Source: Burkholderia sp. Ax-1719 (GTDB lineage: Bacteria > Pseudomonadota > Gammaproteobacteria > Burkholderiales > Burkholderiaceae). Taken from it: a DNA stretch of 64,000 bases. Position 1 is the first letter of the stretch. The number at the start of each line of letters is the position of its first letter. Under the pieces are notes generated by a model. It was not told the DNA's origin and did not search any database. It saw nothing but the letters and a program-made list of their open reading frames with translations. Positions 1 through 7,848 of this stretch are shown here, in pieces. The translations under genes were made by a program, and so were the position numbers. The stretch spans positions 124,001 to 188,000 of the forward strand of contig NZ_VWWJ01000008.1 in NCBI RefSeq assembly GCF_011753055.1, read 5' to 3'.

Positions 1-20
1 TCGGGCAAAGGTGCGTTCAT
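1..20 (-). CDS. Possible 5' end of a minus-strand gene (partial)
   Basis: An ATG on the minus strand at position 20 opens a frame reading M-N-A-P-L-P up to the window edge. It is preceded by a purine-rich GGAGAGA about 5 bases upstream, which is a reasonable ribosome binding site. Only six codons are visible, so no product can be named. The call rests only on the start codon and its Shine-Dalgarno sequence and may be chance. Confidence 0.35.
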
Positions 21-315
21 CACTGTCTCTCCAGGTTCCCTACCGATTCGGCCGGCGCGGCGGCATGGTCAAGCTGTCTTCCGTCGCGCGATTTACGAAT
101 AGTAAAACGGATTCTGATTAGTGAAATTACATGTAAACCCTGGGAATCCCCTTCCTGAGCGGCGGAGCCACGCCTGGCAAGCCTTCGCGTGTGGATATCG
201 TTATCACCAATCAGTGCATGCCGCAGCGTCCGGGGCTGCTACCATCAAGTCATGCGGCCCCCGTGGCCGCGTCGCTGTTTTTTCTTTCCGACTTCCTGGT
301 TCTCTTCATCGCGTC
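21..315. other. Intergenic region upstream of the EAL-domain gene
   Basis: This stretch separates the possible minus-strand gene at the left edge from the EAL-domain protein. It contains an AT-rich patch (about 88-137) with a 10-bp palindrome TTACATGTAA at 127-136, which could be a promoter or operator. An in-frame GTG at 121 would lengthen the EAL protein by 65 residues, but that extension has no recognisable domain and I treat the region as non-coding. Confidence 0.4.
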
Positions 316-1143
316 ATGATCGCTCCGACCATTCCCGAGCTTGTTGCCCGCTCCGCCAGCCATCCTTTTCTCGGCGAGCACCTGGCGATGGGGAGCGGCG
401 CGCATCACGCCGAAGCCATCGCGCGGCGTCGCGGCGTGGAAATGCTCAGCGCCTACGAGCCGATCTACGACATCAGCGTGCACGGCGGCGCACAGTCGCT
501 CACCGCCGATCTGTCGTCGGCTGCGCGTTTTGGCGACGAACTCGGCTTTCAGGCGGTGACGCTGCGCGACGACGGCGGCAAGATCACGCCCTTCGATCCC
601 TTCTCCGACACGCTCGACGACCCCGAACTGGTGGCGCTCGATCGCTGCGTGCGGGCGCTGCATACGATCAACTTTCTGGGTTCGCAGCAGCACGGCCTGC
701 TGTTCCTGCGCGTGCACGAGCGTCTGCTCAAGAGCGTGAAATACGATCACGGACGCCATTTTTCGAACGTGCTGGTGTCGTTCGGGCTCAATCCCGGGCG
801 GGTAGTGATTGAATTGCCGGCGGCGGCGGTCGCGCATCGCACCTTCGTCGGCTATCTGACGAAGAGTTATCAGCGCTATGGCTTCAAGGTGGCGGGCAAT
901 CTGTCCAACGCGGGGCAGATCCTGTCGGTGTCCGACAGCGCGCGGCTCGATTTCGTGAAGATGGACGCCAGTTCGGCGTTGCGCGATTCGATGGTCAAAC
1001 CGCTCGTGAGTTACGCGGCGCGGCTGCGCATTCCGCTGATTTTCAACCGCGTGATGGACGTCGCCCAGTTCGAGCAATTGCAGCAGTACGACGTGCGCTT
1101 CGTGCAGGGGCCCGTGTTCGACGCGCAGAACAGCGCGGCTTGA
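316..1143 (+). CDS. Degenerate EAL-domain protein, probably catalytically inactive
   Basis: The 275-residue protein has the outline of an EAL (cyclic-di-GMP phosphodiesterase) domain. It opens with YEPIYDI where active enzymes have YQPI-D-like sequence, has LDFVKMDAS for the lysine-bearing LKID motif, and ends with VRFVQGPVF for the usual -VQGYLF. The Glu-Ala-Leu signature is not visible, the metal-binding DDFG segment reads like NLSNAG, and the Glu-Gly-Val-Glu motif reads FNRVMD. It therefore more likely binds a nucleotide or a partner than hydrolyses cyclic-di-GMP. The ATG at 316 is chosen because the domain starts soon after; no clear ribosome binding site supports it. It is convergent with murB and 1.3 kb from yajQ, another family linked to cyclic-di-GMP. 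Confidence 0.75.
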   Translation: MIAPTIPELVARSASHPFLGEHLAMGSGAHHAEAIARRRGVEMLSAYEPIYDISVHGGAQSLTADLSSAARFGDELGFQAVTLRDDGGKITPFDPFSDTLDDPELVALDRCVRALHTINFLGSQQHGLLFLRVHERLLKSVKYDHGRHFSNVLVSFGLNPGRVVIELPAAAVAHRTFVGYLTKSYQRYGFKVAGNLSNAGQILSVSDSARLDFVKMDASSALRDSMVKPLVSYAARLRIPLIFNRVMDVAQFEQLQQYDVRFVQGPVFDAQNSAA

Positions 1144-1154
1144 TGAGCCTGAAA

Positions 1155-1191
1155 AGCAGAACGCCGCGCTTCAAAGGCGCGGCGTTCTGCT
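1155..1191. terminator. Strong hairpin between the EAL gene and murB
   Basis: A perfect 15-bp stem (AGCAGAACGCCGCGC and its complement) closes a 7-base loop between two convergent genes. On the minus strand it is followed by a short T run, so it probably terminates murB transcription and may act in both directions. Confidence 0.7.
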
Positions 1192-1215
1192 TGTAGAGGA
1201 TGCGGGTTGCCCGGT

Positions 1216-2271
1216 TTAGAGGCTGATCGGTTCCTGTTCCAGTTCCACGCCAAAGCGCGCCAGCACATCGGCCTGGATCGCCCGCGCGAGGTCGAGGATG
1301 TCGCTGCCGCACGCGCCGCCGCGATTCACCAGCACGAGCGCCTGACGCTCATGGACCGCCGCCGCGCCCAGCGCGCGCCCCTTCCAGCCACACTGATCGA
1401 TCAGCCAGCCCGCCGCCAGCTTGACGCGGCCATCGGCCTGCGCATACGAGACCACCTGCGGCTCGCGCAACACGAGCGCGTCGAACTGCTCCGCCTCGAT
1501 CACCGGATTCTTGAAGAAACTGCCCGCGTTGCCGAGCACGAGCGGATCGGGCAGCTTGGCGCGGCGCACCGCCACCACCGCGTCGAACACGTCGCGCGCG
1601 TGACGCGCTTCGGCGAGCCCTTGCTGCGCGAGTTCGCGCGCCAGGTCGGCGTAACCGGCGTTGGCGCGCCAGGCCTTCGGCAACCGGAACGTGACCGATG
1701 CGATCACGAAGCGATCGCGCCCTTCGCGCTTGAAGAAGCTGTCGCGATAGCCGAAGCCGCAGTCGGCGGCGTCGAATTCATAGGCCGTGCCGGTTTCAAG
1801 CTCGATGGCGCGCACGCGGACGCAGCGTTCGGCCATTTCCAGCCCGTAAGCGCCGATGTTCTGGATCGGCGCGGCGCCCACCGTACCCGGGATCAGCGCG
1901 AGGTTTTCGAGACCCGGCATGCCCGCTTCGAGCGTCCACGCCACGAAATCGTGCCAGTTCTCGCCCGCGGCGGCTTCCACGTACCACGCGGCGTCGTCTT
2001 CGTGCACGACGCGCTTGCCTGCCAGCGCGATCATCAGCACGAGACCGTCGAAGTCGCGCGTGAGCACGACGTTGCTGCCGCCGCCCAGCACGAGCGTGGG
2101 CAGACCGGCGGCGCGCGGGTCGTTCAGCGCCTTCGTGAGATCGGCTTCGTGTTCGATGCGGCAGGCCAGACGCGCGCGCACGTCGAAGCCGAAGGTGTTA
2201 TGCGCGCGCAGCGCATAGCCAGCGGAAAACCACACGGGGGACGGATCGGCGGGCGCGAGAGAGGCAGACAT
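1216..2271 (-). CDS. murB: UDP-N-acetylenolpyruvoylglucosamine reductase
   Basis: MurB reduces UDP-GlcNAc-enolpyruvate to UDP-N-acetylmuramate with NADPH and FAD, the second committed step of peptidoglycan precursor synthesis in the cytoplasm. The 351-residue product shows the N-terminal NTFGF segment, the FAD-binding VLGGGSNVV motif, the PGTVGAAPIQNIGAYG stretch, and NAGSFFKNP with the catalytic serine. The YRDSFFK segment and overall length fit the type I (E. coli-like) form. The ATG at 2271 (MSASL) is preferred over upstream starts because the upstream translation is arginine-rich and lacks homology-like sequence. It is divergent from yajQ. Confidence 0.95.
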   Translation of the reverse strand: MSASLAPADPSPVWFSAGYALRAHNTFGFDVRARLACRIEHEADLTKALNDPRAAGLPTLVLGGGSNVVLTRDFDGLVLMIALAGKRVVHEDDAAWYVEAAAGENWHDFVAWTLEAGMPGLENLALIPGTVGAAPIQNIGAYGLEMAERCVRVRAIELETGTAYEFDAADCGFGYRDSFFKREGRDRFVIASVTFRLPKAWRANAGYADLARELAQQGLAEARHARDVFDAVVAVRRAKLPDPLVLGNAGSFFKNPVIEAEQFDALVLREPQVVSYAQADGRVKLAAGWLIDQCGWKGRALGAAAVHERQALVLVNRGGACGSDILDLARAIQADVLARFGVELEQEPISL

Positions 2272-2343
2272 CGGGAAAAATCGGGACGGAAACTGGACGG
2301 GATCGGGCTGAGGGGCTGTCGTTGCGCTTCGCGCCGCGCAGCC

Positions 2344-2372
2344 TTGGGCAAACCGGGCCACGCCGGTAAAAT
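2344..2372 (+). promoter_or_regulatory. Predicted sigma70 promoter of yajQ
   Basis: TTGGGC (2344-2349) and TAAAAT (2367-2372) are separated by 17 bases, a good sigma70 arrangement in the murB-yajQ divergent gap. A start near 2380 would give a leader of about 70 bases before the yajQ ATG. Confidence 0.5.
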
Positions 2373-2452
2373 GGCGCGGTCCGTGATTATAGCGAGTGCG
2401 CGGCGCGTCTCAGTATGCGACGCAGCGTGGCTCGCACCTTTGGGAGAAAGCA

Positions 2453-2938
2453 ATGCCATCGTTTGACGTCGTCAGCGAAGCCAACATGATCGAAGTGAAG
2501 AACGCGATCGAGCAATCCAACAAGGAGATCTCCACTCGCTTCGACTTCAAGGGCTCGGATGCGCGCGTCGAGCAGAAGGAACGCGAGCTGACCGCGTTCG
2601 CCGACGACGACTTCAAGCTCGGCCAGGTGAAGGACGTGTTGATCTCGAAAATGGCCAAGCGCAATGTGGACGTGCGTTTCCTCGACTACGGCAAGATCGA
2701 AAAGATCGGCGGCGACAAGGTGAAGCAGATCATCACCGTGAAGAAGGGCGTCTCGGGCGACCTCGCCAAGAAAATCGTGCGTCTGGTGAAGGACAGCAAG
2801 ATCAAGGTCCAGGCCAGCATCCAGGGCGACGCCGTGCGCGTGACGGGCGCCAAGCGCGACGATCTGCAGAACACCATCGCCATGCTGCGCAAGGACGTGA
2901 CCGACACGCCGCTCGACTTCAACAACTTCCGCGACTGA
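2453..2938 (+). CDS. yajQ: YajQ-family nucleotide-binding protein
   Basis: The product is a 161-residue YajQ/UPF0234 protein. It begins MPSFDVVSEAN, the characteristic family start, and carries the STRFDFKGSDA segment and the conserved C-terminal LDFNNFRD. Members of this family bind nucleic acid or nucleotides, and Xanthomonas and Pseudomonas members have been reported as cyclic-di-GMP effectors that act on transcription. The ATG at 2453 has a GGGAGAAAG ribosome binding site just upstream. Close to a degenerate EAL protein, a signalling role is plausible, but its target cannot be inferred from this window. Confidence 0.93.
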   Translation: MPSFDVVSEANMIEVKNAIEQSNKEISTRFDFKGSDARVEQKERELTAFADDDFKLGQVKDVLISKMAKRNVDVRFLDYGKIEKIGGDKVKQIITVKKGVSGDLAKKIVRLVKDSKIKVQASIQGDAVRVTGAKRDDLQNTIAMLRKDVTDTPLDFNNFRD

Positions 2939-2981
2939 TGTAGCCGCACGCCGCTCGTTGCGGCGGGACTTGAGGCAGGTT

Positions 2982-3458
2982 TCAAGCGCCCGTCGCGACG
3001 AGCGGCATCAATACCTCGCCCGTTTCCAGCAGGGTCTTCAGATTCGACAGGATGCGCGGCCAGCCGTCCGACACGGCGTCGATGAACTTCGAGCCTGGGC
3101 GGTTCACCCGATGCGTGACCGTAAGTTTCACGGCATGCTCCACCGCCTCGATTTCCAGCGTGCAGAGGGAATCGCCCTCCTCGCTCAGCTCCGGGCGAAA
3201 CACATTGCGCCAGCGAATCACCAGTCGTTTCGGCTTGGCTGCTTCAACGATCTCGCCCGAATCGGCCACGCGGCCATCGGCGAAATGCAGCGACCAAGGC
3301 GAGCCCGCCTGCCAGTCGCTTTCCTGATGCATGCCGTACCAGTAGCGCTCGGTAAAAGCGGGGCTCGTGAGCGCCGTCCAGAGTTCGTCGGGCGTGGCGC
3401 GGATGTAGGTGACGTAGGTGAAGCGTGATTCGCCCGCTGCGTTTGCGTCATGGGGCAT
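2982..3458 (-). CDS. SRPBCC (AHSA1-like) family protein
   Basis: The 158-residue protein has the START/Bet v1-like fold typical of AHSA1-type proteins. Visible features are an N-terminal RFTYVTYIRATPDELWTAL strand-helix, a TERYWYG segment, and the C-terminal SDGWPRILSNLKTLLETG helix. Such proteins bind small hydrophobic ligands, and in many bacteria they sit beside ArsR-type regulators; none is seen here. The ATG at 3458 is chosen because AAGGAAA lies 5 bases upstream; an ATG 30 bases further upstream (3488) is the alternative. The ligand is unknown. Confidence 0.8.
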   Translation of the reverse strand: MPHDANAAGESRFTYVTYIRATPDELWTALTSPAFTERYWYGMHQESDWQAGSPWSLHFADGRVADSGEIVEAAKPKRLVIRWRNVFRPELSEEGDSLCTLEIEAVEHAVKLTVTHRVNRPGSKFIDAVSDGWPRILSNLKTLLETGEVLMPLVATGA

Positions 3459-3503
3459 GTCGGTTTCCTTGCGCTTCGATCGACTCAACGAGCATACGCA
3501 TGC

Positions 3504-3950
3504 TCATACCGTTCTTTCAAGCTCCATCTCCAATGGCGTTGCCGACCTCTGACGCAACAGTCCCGTCTGGCGGCCCTTTTCACGAATGATCCTCGCTCTG
3601 GCCCGCGCCCTGAGCGCCGACGTGGCTCGCGTGATGTCTTCCATCCAGATCTTCGAACCATATGCCCCATTGAGCAGCCCTGGCGCCCATACCGCTTCAT
3701 CCAGACGCGGAAAGTAAATCGACGACCCCGCGCCCCAGATTTCGATCCTTGCCAGTTGCGTCGGCGTGGGCCACGACTCCATGAAGTGGAATTCTTGAAT
3801 CAGCACGATGGGCACCGCGATATCTACGCCATGCGCGTACGAGATTTCGAGTTTGCGACTTGTGCGGTTGTAATGCGCGGCGACCGCGACCGGAATTTTC
3901 TCTCCCGCCCGCCCAGCGGCTTCGTACTCCTCACAGGTGAAGACAACCAT
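3504..3950 (-). CDS. DUF2442 domain-containing protein
   Basis: The 148-residue product contains a DUF2442 domain. A strand-rich N-terminal half (HYNRTSRKLEISYAHGVDIAVP) is followed by the family-typical IEIWGAGSSIYFPRLDEAVWAPGLLNGAYG ending. A basic tail rich in Arg follows (from about residue 108). AGGAGA about 8 bases upstream supports the ATG at 3950. DUF2442 genes commonly sit beside DUF4160 genes, as here, in small two-gene units sometimes suspected to be toxin-antitoxin-like; this is inference, not shown. Base composition here is visibly less GC-rich than in the flanking genes, suggesting acquisition. Confidence 0.75.
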   Translation of the reverse strand: MVVFTCEEYEAAGRAGEKIPVAVAAHYNRTSRKLEISYAHGVDIAVPIVLIQEFHFMESWPTPTQLARIEIWGAGSSIYFPRLDEAVWAPGLLNGAYGSKIWMEDITRATSALRARARARIIREKGRQTGLLRQRSATPLEMELERTV

Positions 3951-4204
3951 GTTTGAGATCTCCTGAAGTCAATTTGTTTCCAGTGCCAGCAAAGGTGTCG
4001 GACTTCCGGTTGCAGCGCTTTTACGAAGCGTCTGACGACGCGTTGTGTAAGCGGAGTGCGTTCGCGCAAAACCGGCGGCCCATCCGGACAATTGAGGTTT
4101 AAGACGCACTCGCCGTCAGAGGTCTCGACGTGAACATGCGCTGGATCATGGTCATTCGAATGGATTCTCACGAGAGCGCCTAAGACACGAAGAACGATTG
4201 GCAT
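3824..4204 (-). CDS. DUF4160 domain-containing protein with an overlapping tail
   Basis: The start MPIVLRVLGALVRIHSNDHDPAHVHVE and the following ECVLNLN match the DUF4160 domain, including its His-x-His signature. The recognisable domain ends near residue 82 (WKQIDF). The frame has no stop there and runs 127 bases into the DUF2442 gene, giving a Ser/Arg-rich tail that looks like an out-of-frame translation. A TGA lies in another frame right at the domain end, so a lost stop or small frameshift is possible. It precedes DUF2442 in transcription order and probably forms a two-gene unit with it. No strong ribosome binding site is visible. Confidence 0.65.
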   Translation of the reverse strand: MPIVLRVLGALVRIHSNDHDPAHVHVETSDGECVLNLNCPDGPPVLRERTPLTQRVVRRFVKALQPEVRHLCWHWKQIDFRRSQTWLSSPVRSTKPLGGRERKFRSRSPRITTAQVANSKSRTRMA

Positions 4205-4374
4205 TGGGACTTCGAAATTAACCGAATGTGAGGTTTCCTGAGCGTCCGTTCCCGGCAAAGCCACAGCGCTTCCTTGCGCCAAAACAAAGCCATCCACAAA
4301 CGCGATCGAAGCCCAGCATAAGCATTCGCACCGATGCTGAAACCTCAGCCAAACGGCCAAAACTACAGGCGAAA

Positions 4375-4398
4375 AAAACGGCGCCGCAGCGCCGTTTT
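4375..4398. terminator. Intrinsic terminator downstream of the chemoreceptor gene
   Basis: The stem AAAACGGCG / CGCCGTTTT (9 bp, 6-base loop) is followed on the minus strand by seven T residues. It lies 25 bases after the stop of the chemoreceptor gene and would end its transcript. Confidence 0.75.
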
Positions 4399-4422
4399 CC
4401 CACTTCCGCTCAACCAAAAAAA

Positions 4423-6222
4423 TCAATCGAGCTTGAACTGCCCCACCGCTTCCGCGAGATTCACCGCCTGGCTACGCAACGCGGCCGCAGCCGCCGTCGA
4501 TTGCTCGACCAGCGCCGCGTTCTGCTGCACCATCTCGTCGAGCTGGCTCACCGCGCGGTTCACTTCCTGAATCCCGCGCGTCTGCTCGCCGGCGGCATTG
4601 GTCACTTCCGAAATGATGGTCGTCACGTTCGAGACGTTCGCGACGATCTCGTCCATCGTTTCGCCCGCGCGGCGCACCAGTTGCGAGCCCGAATTCACGC
4701 TCGCCACCGTCGATTCGATCAGCCCCTTGATCTCGCGCGCCGCCTGCGCGCTGCGCTGCGCGAGGCTGCGCACTTCGCCCGCGACCACCGCGAAACCGCG
4801 CCCCTGCTCGCCCGCGCGCGCTGCTTCCACCGCCGCGTTGAGCGCCAGAATATTGGTCTGGAATGCGATCCCGTCGATCACGCCGATGATGTCGGCGATC
4901 TTCACGGAAGCCTTCTCGATCGCGCCCATCGTATCGACCACGTCGCTGATCACCGCGCCGCCGCGCGACGCCACCGTCGAGGCCGAGTTCGCCGTGATGT
5001 CCGCCTGCTGGGCGGCGTTGGCCGATTGCGCGACCGTCGCGGTGATTTCCTCCATCGAGGCCGCGGTTTCTTCCAGGCTCGCCGCCGCCGATTCCGTGCG
5101 GCCGGATAGATCGATGTTGCCAGCGGCAATTTCATCGCTCGCGGTGCGTACGGACTGGCTCGCGTCGCGGATATGGCGCATCACGTCGCGCAGTTTGTCC
5201 ATGAAGCCGTTGAACGAGCGCGCGATCTGTGCGACTTCGTCGTTGCCGGTGACCGGCAGGCGCTGCGTGAGATCGCCCTCGCCCGCGCTGATCGCGTCCA
5301 TCGCGTCGCGCACGCTCGACAGGCGCTTGAACGATACCGAGGTCGCCGCGCCCACCACCAGCGCCGCCACCACCGAAATCACCACCAGCGTAATCAGAGA
5401 AACGGTGAGCAGCGAGCGCATGCCCGCCAGCGCATCAGCGCGGTCGAACGCGACGATCACGCGCCAGTCCGTGCCCGCAATCGCCTGCGCGCGCATCAGC
5501 TTGGCGTCGCCGTTCACGTCGATATGCACCGGGCGCGTCGCGGCAAACAGCGCGGCCAGCTTGTCGCCGGAGAGATCGGGCGCAACGTCGGTGACCGGCT
5601 TGAGCGTGAGCTTGGCGTCGTCGTGCGCGACGATCTCGCCCGCGCTGTCGACCAGCATGCCGAAGCTCGCCGGCGTCGGGTGAATCGAGCGCACGTTGGC
5701 GATCACGCTGTCCATCGCCACGTCGCCGGAAATCACGCCCTTGACCTGGCCATCGCGGATCACGGGCGTGGCGAACGCCACCACCAGCTTGCCGGTGCCC
5801 ACGTCGACGTAAGGCGGCGTCACCACGCCCTTGCCCGCCGCCACGGCTTGCTTGTACCAGGGACGGCCGGTCGGGTCGTAGTCGGGCGGGATGCCGGTCG
5901 CGTCGGAGAACTTCGCGGTCTTGTCGGCGTAACCGACGTAGACGTTGGTGAAGCCGCCGGCCGTCGCGATCTGCTTGAGCATCGGCACGGGATCGGGTTG
6001 CAGCACGGCGTCCTGCAACGATTCGATCATCTGCGCGTGCGTCGCCACCCAGTCGCCAATGCCCTCGGCGTGGCTGTTCTCGACCGCAGTCAGTGTCGCG
6101 TCGATCGAATCCTTGTTGTGCGAGTTCGCAACGAAATAGTCGAGCGCGGTATTGGCCGCAAGCGCCACGACGACGATAACGACGCATAGCGCGACGATGC
6201 GCGCGCGAATGGTGGAAAACAT
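4423..6222 (-). CDS. Methyl-accepting chemotaxis protein with amino-acid-type dCache domain
   Basis: The 599-residue chemoreceptor has a first membrane segment (about 7-29), a periplasmic double-Cache domain (about 34-265), a second membrane segment (about 271-293), HAMP (about 300-355) and a cytoplasmic signalling domain with the conserved FQTNILALNAAVEAARAGE tip. The Cache domain carries Y115, R120, W122, Y138, D140 and D167. Their spacing matches exactly the ligand residues of Pseudomonas PctA (Y121, R126, W128, Y144, D146, D173), so the ligand is probably an amino acid. It ends in GQFKLD with no CheR/CheB-tethering pentapeptide. No other chemotaxis or flagellar gene is nearby, so it is an orphan receptor gene. 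Confidence 0.93.
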   Translation of the reverse strand: MFSTIRARIVALCVVIVVVALAANTALDYFVANSHNKDSIDATLTAVENSHAEGIGDWVATHAQMIESLQDAVLQPDPVPMLKQIATAGGFTNVYVGYADKTAKFSDATGIPPDYDPTGRPWYKQAVAAGKGVVTPPYVDVGTGKLVVAFATPVIRDGQVKGVISGDVAMDSVIANVRSIHPTPASFGMLVDSAGEIVAHDDAKLTLKPVTDVAPDLSGDKLAALFAATRPVHIDVNGDAKLMRAQAIAGTDWRVIVAFDRADALAGMRSLLTVSLITLVVISVVAALVVGAATSVSFKRLSSVRDAMDAISAGEGDLTQRLPVTGNDEVAQIARSFNGFMDKLRDVMRHIRDASQSVRTASDEIAAGNIDLSGRTESAAASLEETAASMEEITATVAQSANAAQQADITANSASTVASRGGAVISDVVDTMGAIEKASVKIADIIGVIDGIAFQTNILALNAAVEAARAGEQGRGFAVVAGEVRSLAQRSAQAAREIKGLIESTVASVNSGSQLVRRAGETMDEIVANVSNVTTIISEVTNAAGEQTRGIQEVNRAVSQLDEMVQQNAALVEQSTAAAAALRSQAVNLAEAVGQFKLD

Positions 6223-6520
6223 GGGTGAAAAAGCGCCGTGTGGGAGTGGTTTGAATCAGACTGCCGAACAGAAAAAACTGACTGCGACTGACTGCCATGA
6301 GTGGACGACAGACGCAATTACGGCAGGCGGCGCAGGCGACTTGAGTAGGGTTTATCGGGGTATGAACGCGCGATTATTCGGGCATGCGCGCGCAATCGGT
6401 AAATCGCATAAATGCCTGATCTGGCGGGAATTTATTGCAGGCGGATCGAAAGCTGAAATGCAAAACGGCCCGCACACAGGGCGGGCCGTTTCAGGGCAAT
6501 CGGTTCAACCGTAAAAAGCC
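6223..6520. other. Intergenic region between the chemoreceptor gene and plsY
   Basis: These 298 bases must hold the chemoreceptor promoter on the minus strand. A CCCGATAA (minus strand, 6353-6360) resembles the -10 of a flagellar sigma28 promoter but lacks a good -35. A 10-bp direct repeat, ACTGACTGCG/C, occurs twice in tandem at 6277-6296. The right end carries the plsY terminator. No gene is seen. Confidence 0.4.
6463..6491 (-). terminator. Intrinsic terminator of plsY
   Basis: An 11-bp perfect stem (AAACGGCCCGC / GCGGGCCGTTT) with a 7-base loop lies 30 bases beyond the plsY stop. On the minus strand it ends in four T residues. Confidence 0.7.
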
Positions 6521-7144
6521 TTATTTGCTGGCCGCGGCGGCCTTCTTTTTATCGCCGATACGGCTTTCGGTGCCGTTCATCAGCTTGCTGATATTGGCGC
6601 GGTGACGCCAGAACAGCAGCACGCTCATGGCGAGAATCGCCAGCGCCATGACGTGCGCGCCGAACATGAAGACGTCGAACAGCGGCGCAAACACCGCAGC
6701 GGCCAGCGCCGCCAGCGACGAATAACGCGTGAAGAACGCGACGATCAGCCAGGTGAGCAGCGTCAGGCCGCCCAGTACGGGATTGACGGCGAGCAGCACG
6801 CCAGCGGCGGTCGCCACGCCCTTGCCGCCCTGAAAGCGGAAGAAGACCGGATAGAGATGGCCGAGAAACACGGCGATGGCGGCCAGCGCCACGGCGGTTT
6901 CACCCAGACCGAATTGCGGCGCGAAGCGCGCCGCCAGCCAGACCGCGAGCCAGCCCTTGAAGGCGTCGCCGATCAGCGTGAGGATGGCGGCCTTCTTGTT
7001 GCCGCTGCGCAGCACGTTGGTCGCGCCCGGATTGCCGGAGCCGTAGGAACGCGGGTCATCCAGGCCCATCACGGCGCTGACGATCACGGCAAACGAAATC
7101 GAGCCGATCAGATAGGCGGCGACGGCGACTAACAGGTTGTACAT
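6521..7144 (-). CDS. plsY: Glycerol-3-phosphate acyltransferase PlsY
   Basis: PlsY transfers an acyl group from acyl-phosphate to glycerol-3-phosphate at the inner membrane, the first acylation of phospholipid synthesis. The 207-residue protein has the PlsY signature GSGNPGATNVLR near residue 36, a GDAFKG motif, RFQGGKGVATAAG as the second conserved loop, and several hydrophobic membrane segments. The C-terminus is lysine/alanine-rich (GDKKKAAAASK). It is a single gene on the minus strand with its own terminator; ybaK lies upstream after a 144-base gap. Confidence 0.95.
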   Translation of the reverse strand: MYNLLVAVAAYLIGSISFAVIVSAVMGLDDPRSYGSGNPGATNVLRSGNKKAAILTLIGDAFKGWLAVWLAARFAPQFGLGETAVALAAIAVFLGHLYPVFFRFQGGKGVATAAGVLLAVNPVLGGLTLLTWLIVAFFTRYSSLAALAAAVFAPLFDVFMFGAHVMALAILAMSVLLFWRHRANISKLMNGTESRIGDKKKAAAASK

Positions 7145-7288
7145 GCACGAAACCCGAAGGAGTGGAAACAGAGCGCTGCGTGCGCGAAGGCGCTCATTCT
7201 ACCGAAGCAGGCGCGCGCTTTCCCCCTGTATTCCACCTATAGCAGGGAAACCCATGGAAACCAGGGATCGAACGTTGGCGGCGCTTGC

Positions 7289-7780
7289 TCAGTCAACCAG
7301 CGCGCACTGGACCGGCTTGGCGCCCAGCAGCGTGGTCAGCACCGCGGGCGCGAGGCTCACGAGATAACCGCGTTTGCCGCCGTTGAGCCAGATCTGGTCG
7401 AGTTCGAGGATCGTCGATTCGACGTAGACCGGCATCGCCTTCTTCGTGCCGAACGGCGACGTGCCGCCCACCAGATAACCCGAATGACGATTCGCGACTT
7501 CCGGTTTGCAGGGCTCGACGCTCTTCGCGCCAATCTGCCGCGCGAGATTCTTGGTCGACACCTTGCGGTCGCCGTGCATGAGGACGATCAGCGGTTTGGC
7601 GCGCTCGTCCTCCATCACCAGCGTCTTGACGACGCTATGCTCGTCCACGCCGAGCTGGCGCGCGGATTCTTCCGTGCCGCCGTGCTCGACATACTCATAG
7701 GGATGCTCGCCGAACGCGACGCCCGCGCGGCGCAGCATCTGCGTGGCGGGCGTTTCGGAGACGTGTTTCGATTTGCTCAT
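7289..7780 (-). CDS. ybaK: Cys-tRNA(Pro)/aminoacyl-tRNA deacylase, YbaK family
   Basis: The 163-residue product is a YbaK/EbsC-type editing protein that hydrolyses cysteine mischarged on tRNA-Pro. Seen motifs are the VVKTLVME segment containing the catalytic lysine, VLMHGDRKVSTKNLAR, and GYLVGGTSPFGTKKAMPVYVE. The ATG at 7780 (MSKSKH) is chosen because the sequence upstream is Arg-rich and unlike the family; MRAM at 7789 is the alternative. It sits alone between plsY and xerD on the same strand. Confidence 0.9.
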   Translation of the reverse strand: MSKSKHVSETPATQMLRRAGVAFGEHPYEYVEHGGTEESARQLGVDEHSVVKTLVMEDERAKPLIVLMHGDRKVSTKNLARQIGAKSVEPCKPEVANRHSGYLVGGTSPFGTKKAMPVYVESTILELDQIWLNGGKRGYLVSLAPAVLTTLLGAKPVQCALVD

Positions 7781-7848
7781 GGCGCGCATTTTAATGCGCA
7801 ACGCCAGCCAACGTCGGGCAAGGCCGCCGCGCCGCACATCGGATCGCT

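Noticed and set aside
4205..4426. Extension of the DUF4160 frame upstream
   Set aside because: It would run through the chemoreceptor terminator and into its stop codon, and has no domain.
6353..6360. A flagellar sigma28 promoter for the chemoreceptor gene
   Set aside because: The CCCGATAA on the minus strand resembles the -10, but at the right distance there is no match to TAAAGTTT.
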